This document shows, piece by piece, positions 6,895 through 12,759 of a DNA stretch of 12,759 nt. Every line of letters begins with the position of its first letter. The first letter of the stretch is position 1. The notes below the pieces were generated by a model, which was not told where the DNA came from, ran no database searches, and saw only the letters and a program-made list of their open reading frames with translations. Source of the stretch: CAZKNF01 sp964554105 (GTDB taxonomy: Bacteria > Bacteroidota > Rhodothermia > Rhodothermales > VXPQ01). Position numbers and translations under genes: made by a program. Location: assembly GCA_964554105.1 (NCBI GenBank), contig CAZKNF010000083.1, positions 1 to 12,759 on the forward strand. The letters run 5' to 3'.

Positions 6895-9800
6895 GGCGTC
6901 GCATGCGGCGGCGAGACGTTTGTCGTCGAGCTCGGTCGCGATCACCGATGCCTGAATCGCGTACTCGCGTGCCCGCTCCATTTCGTCCAGCGCGGCATGC
7001 GTCTCGGCCATGTGGCAGAGCATCCAACCCTCGCCGAGCCGGTCGTCCAGGTCCCATCGAAGCTGAAGCGAGGCGGCGTACGCATCGAGCGCGTCGACAA
7101 ACCTACCGGCGCTCGCGTGGATGTCGCCGATGACGGCACGCGCATGTGCTTCGAGCCGAGCGTCGTCGTGTGCCTGATGTTCGTCGATCGCGGCGCGGAG
7201 CTGGTGGAGTGCCTCCTCCCCGCAGCCGAGCTTGTGGAGCGTCAGTCCGATGCTGTTGAGCATCAGGCCGATTCCCTCCGCATCGTCGACCTGACGAAAA
7301 AGTTCGAGTGCCTTCTCATAATGATCGAGCGCATCGCCGTACTCGCCGCCGTGCCACGAAAGAATGCCCGCACTATTGTGTAGTCGGGCTTCTCGAGCGG
7401 CATCACCGGCACGCTGCGACAGATCGATCGCATCATGATAGTGCGCGAGGGCTTCCGCGTCGTCTCCTCGTCGCCGCGCGAGACCTGCGAAGGCCTCCAG
7501 TGCATCGATCTCGTACGATACATCCAGCGCGTCCAGCCGCTCGGTCATCCGGTGCCAGGCTGCTTCCGCATCGGTGATGCGATCCTGCCTTTCATAGATG
7601 GCGGCGATCTTTTTGAGCGTTTCGGCCTCTGACGTGGCGTCTTCAAGCTTGCCGAACCAGTCCGCGGCCTCCTCGAGGTAGCCGAGACTCTCATCGTAGC
7701 GCGCCAGGCCGTAGAGTACTTCACCGAAGACCAGGAGTGACTTCGCGAGGCCATCCGCATACCGCGACCGGCGCGTCATTTCGATCGCTTCCTGATAGCA
7801 CGTGATGCTGCGGTCGACTCGACCCAGCTTGAGATTGAGATGGGCTACGCTCATCATGCTGAATGAGAGCTGAAGCGGTAGCCGCTGCCTCTCGGCAATC
7901 TCATAGGCTCGTTCGAAGTGCGTCAGGGCCTCCTCATTGTCGCCCTGCATCTGAAAAATAGTACCCAGGCTGTGTGCGATGTAGGCATTGACGGACGCAT
8001 TATCCAGCCCTTCGAGCAGCTCCTCCGCCCGCCTGAGGTAGGCCAGCGCCTCCTCATATTGGCTGTTGTCGCGACGGATGATGCAGAGATTTACCAGGTC
8101 TCCGACGAGGGCGTGATTATCGCCGCATTCCCTGTGCAGGTCGAGCAGTTTTTCGTTGATTTCGATGGCCTCCTCGCTCCGCTCCTGTCTCCATCGCAGA
8201 AACCCGAAACTTCGGAGGGTGCGCCGTTCGACCTCTCGATCGTTCACGTCTGCCGCAATCGACATTGCCGTCTGCAGGGTGTGCTCGGCGTCGGAAAAAC
8301 GGCGCGTGAGAATCTCGAGGTCACCCTGTCTTCGGTAGGCTTCGGCAAGAATTGCGGGCTCGTCACCCGAGCTGAGAAGCTCCAGCACCTCGTCGATGAT
8401 TCGCTGCTGCTCCGCGCGGTCGCCGATCGTTTCACAAACCTTCTCGTGCTCGAGCAGCACGTTGATGAGCTGTGTGCGGCGGCGCTCTTTGTCGGGATGT
8501 CGTTGAAGCCAGGCGCGGACCTCGAACAGCATCGTCGACGCCTCGGTGAACTGGCTCATCCGTGTGGCGCGTTTTGCGGATTGTTCGCCGTAGAGGGCGG
8601 CGCGTTGCCAGTCCTCGGCCTTGGCGAAATGGTGGACGAGCAGATCGAGGTGCTCGTCGCGCCGATCGGAAAAGAGCCGCTCGACAGTGTCGCCGACTTG
8701 CAGGTGCAGCGACTTTCGCTGATGTTGAAGCAGCGAATCGTACGCGACGTCCTGCGTCAGCACGTGCTGGAATCGGTACCCGGCATCCGGCAGGACGCGG
8801 ATCTGTCGGATGAGGCCGAGATCCCGCAGCGTATCGAGGGCGCGACGAAGATCGATGTGGTCGTCCACTATCTCACTCAGGACCTGGCGGGAGAACTCGC
8901 GGCCAACCACGGCGGCGACGCGCAGCACCTTGCGGACGTCGTGCTCGAGTCGGTGGATTCGCGACCGGATGACAGCCTGCACCGTATCGGGCAGACTGAC
9001 GTCGTCGATGGACTGCGCAGGTACCGCCCGACTGCCCTCGACCGTAATGACGCCTTCTTCCAGCAGCGTACGGCAGATTTCCTCTAGAAAGAACGGATTT
9101 CCGCCCGTTCTCTCATGGAGCAGCGATCTCAAATCGCCGCTGACGTCGCGGACATCCAGTACAGACCGAATGATGGCAGCGGAGGCGTTTTCATCGAGCG
9201 GCTGCAGCTGAATTTGCGGATGACGGCCGGCGAATGGCCATCGGCCCTGATGCTCCGGACGGGAGGTCACCACGACCAGGAGGGGATAGGATGACGTTAG
9301 TTCGGCAATCTGCTTCAACACGTCCAGAGAGGCGTCGTCGGACCAGTGCCAGTCTTCCAAAAGCACGACAGTTGGCTTCTGTCGGGCGCCGAGCGTAATC
9401 ACGCCCGCGAGTGCTTCGACGGTCGCCATTCGCAGGTCCTCGCCCTCGAGGTGATCCGACAGCGGCCGTTTCTCGCTGTGAATAGACAGGACGTGGAGAT
9501 ACAGGGGGATGAATACATCCAGACTCGCATCGATGGCGTGGACTCGGGCAACGACGGCTCGCTCCATTTCCTCGTTCGACATCTCGGTGGAGATTCCGAA
9601 GTACGTGCGCAGCAGCTCGATGAAGGGGAAGTAGGCGACCTTCGCGCTGTAAGCCTGGCAGCGGCCTTTGACGACCGTCACGTTCCACTCGCCTTCGGCC
9701 GCCCTGCAGAATTCATAGAGAAGTCGGCTTTTGCCGAGTCCGGCATCGCCCATGACGGCGATGAACCGGCCCCGCCCGACGCTTGCATCGCGATAGGCCT

Positions 9801-11619
9801 CCTTGAGCTTATTCAGCTCCGCCTCGCGCCCGGAATACGCCGTCAACCCGGTCTTTTCCGATGCTTCCAGACGCGTCGCCAATCCGGTTTCGGCGGCGAC
9901 GCGGTACGGCGTGACCATGTCCGCGCTGCCCTGCATGCGCACGGGCAGGGCCGATTCCGTTTCAAAGAAGGGGCGCACAAGGCGCTCGCAGCCCGGACTT
10001 ATCAGGATCTCGTCCGGACCCGCATGCAGGGATAGCCGGGTGGCGATCTGCAGGGTATCACCCGCTACATCGAGATGGCCGTTCTGCATCCGAACGACGA
10101 GGATACCGGTATCGATGCCCGTGGCCGGCTTCAGTCGACATCCCGTCCTGGCTTCGAGCTCGTCGGAGAGACGGCTGAGCCGCGCGTGGATGCTCCGGCC
10201 TGCTCGAACGGCCCGCACGAAATCATCTTCATGCGACTCGGGAATGCCGAACAACGTCACGAGCGTGTCGCCCTCGAACTGATGCAATCGGCCGTCAAGC
10301 GCGCCGAGGCGCTCGTCCACCACCGACCGGATCTCGTCGGCGACTGTCTGAAGCTCCTCCTGTACGAGGTGCTCCATCAAACTGGAATACCCGTGCAGCT
10401 TCAAGACGAGCACCGTCGCACGCATCCGTTCGGAGGACGAGGGAAGCGGCGAGGTCCATGCCTTCGGCTCGCCGGCGAGGAGATTGGGTGCGTGCTGTCG
10501 CGATTCCAGGGCGGCTGAAAGATCACCCGCGGAGGCAAAGCGCTCGTGCGGTGCACGGCGAAGCAGCCGGCGTATCGCACCCGTGAGATTCGGCGGGACA
10601 TCGCTCCGCACCGAATCCAGCGGTGGAGGGTCCTCGTGTAGGATCGAGTAGATGACGCCGTCCTGGTACGCGCCGTCGAACGGGCGCTTGCCTGCAAGCA
10701 TTTCGTACAGCACGACGCCCAGGGACCACAGATCCGAACGATGATCGACGTTCCGACCGCGCGCCTGCTCCGGGCTCATGTACGCGACCGTTCCGATCGT
10801 CTCGCCGGATCTCGTAAGTTTAGTGTCCGCCACTTTCGCAATCCCGAAATCGAGAATTCTGACGGTGCCGTCCGCATCAAGAAGGATGTTTGCGGGCTTG
10901 ATGTCCCGATGTATGACCTGCTTGCTGTGGGCACGTGCGAGGCCGGCGGACACCTGACGCGTGATGTCGATCACCTCTCCGATGTCCAGCGGACCCCGAT
11001 TGATGCGGTCCCGCAGCGTCTCGCCCTCGTAGAACGCCATGGCGATGTATAGGCGGCCGTCGGGCGCCTCGCCGATGTCGTAAATGGTCGCGATGTTCGG
11101 ATGCTCCAGTGCCGCGGCCGCCCGGGCTTCGGCGATGAAGCGGTTTTTGGCGGACGAATCGGCGCTCAGGTGATGCGGGAGCATCTTCAGCGCAATCGTG
11201 CGGTCGAGGCGCTGGTCGCGCGCCTTGAAGACGACCCCCATCCCGCCGCGACCGATCTCTTCGACCAACTCGAACGGGCCGATCCACTCGCCGTCCTTCG
11301 ACGAAGCGCTCGCGTTCGACGAGATGCTCGCATTCGGCGGTTCCTGGTCCATGCGCTTCACAGCCGGCGAATCCTGGTCCGTGCGCTTCGCAGCCGGCGG
11401 TAACGCGGATGTCAGAGCCGCATCGTCGAGCATGCCGGCGGATTTGTGCGAGTCGAGGAGCGACAGCACCTCCTTTTCCAGATCGGCGCTCTCGTGCAGC
11501 GCGTCGTGCACGAATCTTCTCCGATCCGCGTCATCTGTGTAATCGAGAGCTGAGTCGAATACCTCCCACAGACGCTGCCAATCGGAGGGGTTAATTTGAT
11601 GTGTCGGATTCTTACGCAT
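6874..11619 (-). CDS. Hanks-type Ser/Thr kinase fused to cyclase-like, STAND ATPase and TPR domains
   Basis: A 1581-residue probably cytosolic signalling protein with no membrane segment seen. Residues 12-65 match the helical start common in kinases paired with ECF sigma factors. Residues 113-374 form a complete kinase: GRGGMG loop (G123-G128), K145, E164, HRDIKPAN (D239, N244), DFG (D257), SPE (E284). Residues 398-575 resemble a class III nucleotidyl cyclase, but the first metal Asp is replaced by K407 and the transition-state Asn by Q524, while D451 remains, so it is probably catalytically inactive. Residues 595-970 form an AAA_16/STAND ATPase with Walker A GDAGLGKS (K630), Walker B VVLLED (D756) and TGGNPFFLEE (838-847). 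TPR-like helical repeats fill about 990-1570. The ATG lies inside ATGCGTAA, overlapping the sigma-factor stop by 8 nt with no strong Shine-Dalgarno, which implies translational coupling. The mycobacterial kinase PknK is an analogous kinase-ATPase fusion. The target is inferred to be the adjacent sigma factor. Confidence 0.92.
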   Translation of the reverse strand: MRKNPTHQINPSDWQRLWEVFDSALDYTDDADRRRFVHDALHESADLEKEVLSLLDSHKSAGMLDDAALTSALPPAAKRTDQDSPAVKRMDQEPPNASISSNASASSKDGEWIGPFELVEEIGRGGMGVVFKARDQRLDRTIALKMLPHHLSADSSAKNRFIAEARAAAALEHPNIATIYDIGEAPDGRLYIAMAFYEGETLRDRINRGPLDIGEVIDITRQVSAGLARAHSKQVIHRDIKPANILLDADGTVRILDFGIAKVADTKLTRSGETIGTVAYMSPEQARGRNVDHRSDLWSLGVVLYEMLAGKRPFDGAYQDGVIYSILHEDPPPLDSVRSDVPPNLTGAIRRLLRRAPHERFASAGDLSAALESRQHAPNLLAGEPKAWTSPLPSSSERMRATVLVLKLHGYSSLMEHLVQEELQTVADEIRSVVDERLGALDGRLHQFEGDTLVTLFGIPESHEDDFVRAVRAGRSIHARLSRLSDELEARTGCRLKPATGIDTGILVVRMQNGHLDVAGDTLQIATRLSLHAGPDEILISPGCERLVRPFFETESALPVRMQGSADMVTPYRVAAETGLATRLEASEKTGLTAYSGREAELNKLKEAYRDASVGRGRFIAVMGDAGLGKSRLLYEFCRAAEGEWNVTVVKGRCQAYSAKVAYFPFIELLRTYFGISTEMSNEEMERAVVARVHAIDASLDVFIPLYLHVLSIHSEKRPLSDHLEGEDLRMATVEALAGVITLGARQKPTVVLLEDWHWSDDASLDVLKQIAELTSSYPLLVVVTSRPEHQGRWPFAGRHPQIQLQPLDENASAAIIRSVLDVRDVSGDLRSLLHERTGGNPFFLEEICRTLLEEGVITVEGSRAVPAQSIDDVSLPDTVQAVIRSRIHRLEHDVRKVLRVAAVVGREFSRQVLSEIVDDHIDLRRALDTLRDLGLIRQIRVLPDAGYRFQHVLTQDVAYDSLLQHQRKSLHLQVGDTVERLFSDRRDEHLDLLVHHFAKAEDWQRAALYGEQSAKRATRMSQFTEASTMLFEVRAWLQRHPDKERRRTQLINVLLEHEKVCETIGDRAEQQRIIDEVLELLSSGDEPAILAEAYRRQGDLEILTRRFSDAEHTLQTAMSIAADVNDREVERRTLRSFGFLRWRQERSEEAIEINEKLLDLHRECGDNHALVGDLVNLCIIRRDNSQYEEALAYLRRAEELLEGLDNASVNAYIAHSLGTIFQMQGDNEEALTHFERAYEIAERQRLPLQLSFSMMSVAHLNLKLGRVDRSITCYQEAIEMTRRSRYADGLAKSLLVFGEVLYGLARYDESLGYLEEAADWFGKLEDATSEAETLKKIAAIYERQDRITDAEAAWHRMTERLDALDVSYEIDALEAFAGLARRRGDDAEALAHYHDAIDLSQRAGDAAREARLHNSAGILSWHGGEYGDALDHYEKALELFRQVDDAEGIGLMLNSIGLTLHKLGCGEEALHQLRAAIDEHQAHDDARLEAHARAVIGDIHASAGRFVDALDAYAASLQLRWDLDDRLGEGWMLCHMAETHAALDEMERAREYAIQASVIATELDDKRLAAACDAVKNAIP
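11300..11335 (-). repeat. 18 bp tandem repeat in the kinase linker
   Basis: Units 11300-11317 and 11318-11335 encode NASASS and NASISS, forming the Ser/Asn-rich linker just before the kinase domain (about residues 96-107). The two units differ at a few bases. It looks like slippage expansion of a flexible linker. Confidence 0.65.
11341..11400 (-). repeat. 30 bp tandem repeat in the kinase linker
   Basis: Units 11341-11370 and 11371-11400 match at 26 of 30 positions. They encode two 10-residue copies, approximately PPAAKRTDQD and SPAVKRMDQE (residues 74-93), between the N-terminal helical region and the kinase. Together with the 18 bp repeat next to it, nearly the whole linker consists of short duplications. 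Confidence 0.8.
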
Positions 11620-12235
11620 CGGAAGTGAGCTCGCGATTGAGCCATGCGCGCGCCCGGGTCCAGTCGCGGCTTACGGTTGCATCCGAAATATCCAGGGCCT
11701 CGGCGGTTTCTTCTATCGTGAAGCCTGCGAAGAATCTGCACTCGACGACGCGCACCAGCCGTTCGTCAAGCTCTTGCAGCCGGGTGAGGGCCTCGTTGAG
11801 CATGATTACGTCATCCAGATTATGTTCGGATTGAAGGATCGCTTCTTCGAACGGCACCTTGCTGCGATCTCCACCTCGCTTCTGCGCCTTGCGGCGAACG
11901 GCGTAATCGACCAGGATGTGGCGCATCGTCTGGGCGGCCGCCGCGAAGAAATGCCGCCGATCCTCCCAGCGAACATCTCCCAAGCGCGAGAGCTCGAGGT
12001 ATGCTTCGTGCACGAGGGCAGTGGACGAGAGCGTGTGATCGGAACGCTCGCGGCGAAGCTGGCCGTGCGCGACGCGTCGAAGCGATTCGTAGACATGTGG
12101 AACGAGATAGTCCAGCGCATCATCCTGTCCCTCGCTGTACGCCCGGAGCAATCGTGTGACGGCGCTCGTGCTCGAGTTTTCCGCTGCACTGCTGGTATTC
12201 TGGTCTTCCGCTGACGCGCTCGCCATGGCCGACAT
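11612..12235 (-). CDS. ECF-family sigma factor (PF07638/TIGR02999-like)
   Basis: This 207-residue protein directs RNA polymerase to a specific promoter set. After a Ser/Ala-rich N-terminal tail (1-25), the sigma-2 region spans about 26-118. TALVHEAYLEL (72-82) is followed by the promoter-melting and -10 recognition region HFFAAAAQTMRHILVDYAVRRKAQKRGG. Sigma-4 spans about 145-203, with the helix-turn-helix TIEETAEALDISDATVSRDWTRARAWL. Where ordinary ECF factors have acidic DAED in region 2.2, this protein reads SSTA (70-73), a feature of kinase-linked ECF factors. No anti-sigma gene is present; instead a Hanks kinase gene overlaps its stop by 8 nt, so control by phosphorylation is inferred. 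The ATG at 12235 is taken, with one at 12226 (residue 4) as an alternative; neither has a good Shine-Dalgarno. The VOC gene lies 63 nt upstream. Confidence 0.92.
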   Translation of the reverse strand: MSAMASASAEDQNTSSAAENSSTSAVTRLLRAYSEGQDDALDYLVPHVYESLRRVAHGQLRRERSDHTLSSTALVHEAYLELSRLGDVRWEDRRHFFAAAAQTMRHILVDYAVRRKAQKRGGDRSKVPFEEAILQSEHNLDDVIMLNEALTRLQELDERLVRVVECRFFAGFTIEETAEALDISDATVSRDWTRARAWLNRELTSDA

Positions 12236-12254
12236 CTGAAATGCGCAATCGGAC

Positions 12255-12283
12255 GTATAAGATCACTCATACCAACGTATTCC
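12255..12283 (-). promoter_or_regulatory. Possible ECF-like promoter ahead of the sigma-factor gene
   Basis: On the minus strand GGAAT (complement of 12279-12283) precedes TTATAC (complement of 12255-12260) with 18 nt between. GGAA at -35 is typical of ECF-dependent promoters, and TTATAC lies about 20 nt before the ATG at 12235. This would fit autoregulation, but with a 63 nt gap to the upstream gene, read-through is equally possible. Confidence 0.2.
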
Positions 12284-12298
12284 GAATGCTCGAGTTCA

Positions 12299-12697
12299 TC
12301 AAGCGCTGCGACGCCCCCAGAGGTCCGGCGGCGCGAGCTCGACCAGATTGCCGGCGGGATCGCGGAAATACAGTGACCGTCCGGATCGCCAGGCGACTTC
12401 CGCCTCGATTTCGACGCCGTTCTCAGCAAGGCGCCGGCGCCAGTCGGGGAGTTCGCCACCGGTCGCGGAGAACGCGATATGGCCTCGACCGTCAGCGCCG
12501 TGCGGCGGTACGCTGCGTCCCGGAGCCCTCGATCTGGCCGGATCGAACACGAGAATCACGCGCGGCCCGCACGCCAGGGCGATTGCATCGTCGAAGCGCG
12601 ACACGACCTCGAGTCCGATTACATCGACATAGAACTGCTCGGCTGCCTGGAGGTCCGCCGCGTAAAGCGCGATTTCCAGCAGATCGGGTGCATTCAT
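12299..12697 (-). CDS. VOC superfamily protein (glyoxalase/dioxygenase fold)
   Basis: From the ATG at 12697 the protein has 132 residues, the usual length of a single VOC domain made of two beta-alpha-beta-beta-beta modules. It shows LLEIALYAADLQAAEQFYVDVIGLEV as the first module opening (residues 5-30, quoted by position), GHIAFS with H73 in the second, and LYFRDPAGNLVELAPP with E120 near the end. The likely metal ligands are E8, H73 and E120. Members include glyoxalase I, fosfomycin or bleomycin resistance proteins and extradiol dioxygenases; the substrate here cannot be named. The frame is also open to 12748 (ATG) and 12751 (TTG), giving up to 150 residues. The shorter start is preferred because the fold begins only a few residues after it, although no clear Shine-Dalgarno marks either. 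It lies 63 nt upstream of the sigma-factor gene in the same direction. Confidence 0.8.
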   Translation of the reverse strand: MNAPDLLEIALYAADLQAAEQFYVDVIGLEVVSRFDDAIALACGPRVILVFDPARSRAPGRSVPPHGADGRGHIAFSATGGELPDWRRRLAENGVEIEAEVAWRSGRSLYFRDPAGNLVELAPPDLWGRRSA

Positions 12698-12759
12698 CAG
12701 TTCGTATCGATACAGAAAGGGCTCGTCGAAGGTCGTGCCGGGAGGCATCAAGCGTTCTT

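Noticed and set aside
7918..9087. 389-codon plus-strand open frame opposite the kinase gene's TPR and ATPase region
   Set aside because: It is a mirror of strong codon bias in the real minus-strand gene. It has no domain of its own, no ribosome-binding site, and lies entirely within one protein's coding region.

Overview
The window looks like chromosomal DNA from a member of Rhodothermota/Bacteroidota (Rhodothermales-like). This rests on four things. The first gene ends in a T9SS/FlgD-like C-terminal sorting domain with the hallmark QNYPNPFNP. It is preceded by a good match to the Bacteroidota promoter (TTG-N20-TATGTTTG). The lipoprotein signal is followed by an acidic stretch. An ECF sigma factor and a giant Hanks kinase gene form an adjacent pair of a type common in this group, Acidobacteria and Planctomycetes. 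The DNA is GC-rich with strong third-position GC, which also creates many long but spurious antisense frames. Lineage is an inference; no rRNA or taxonomic marker is present.

Layout. (a) 174-3122, plus strand: a secreted protein with two tandem seven-bladed FG-GAP/VCBS propellers and a sorting tail. (b) 3123-3354: a convergent 3' region with two hairpins and five copies of a 15-17 bp repeat. (c) 3355-3813, minus: a small lipocalin-like lipoprotein. (d) 3814-4076: a gap holding a roughly 206 bp set of nested inverted repeats. (e) 4077-5156, minus: class I (FbaB/DhnA type) fructose-bisphosphate aldolase with its own candidate promoter. (f) 5330-6388 and 6425-6691, minus: a two-gene unit, DUF4242 protein then a DAO-family FAD oxidoreductase. 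(g) 6874-11619 and 11612-12235, minus: an ECF sigma factor overlapping by 8 nt a 1581-residue kinase / cyclase-like / STAND ATPase / TPR protein. (h) 12299-12697, minus: a VOC-fold (glyoxalase-like) protein, 63 nt upstream of the sigma gene.

How they fit together. The clearest functional system is the sigma factor-kinase pair. In the sigma factor, the acidic region 2.2 motif of ordinary ECF factors is replaced by Ser-Ser-Thr-Ala. The partner is a complete Hanks kinase carrying a degenerate cyclase domain, a P-loop STAND-type ATPase and a long TPR array. This suggests a one-operon switch in which the kinase, gated by its sensory modules, activates the sigma factor by phosphorylation. The remaining genes are metabolic or envelope genes with no obvious link to that switch. 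No tRNA, rRNA, CRISPR array, transposase or phage gene was seen.
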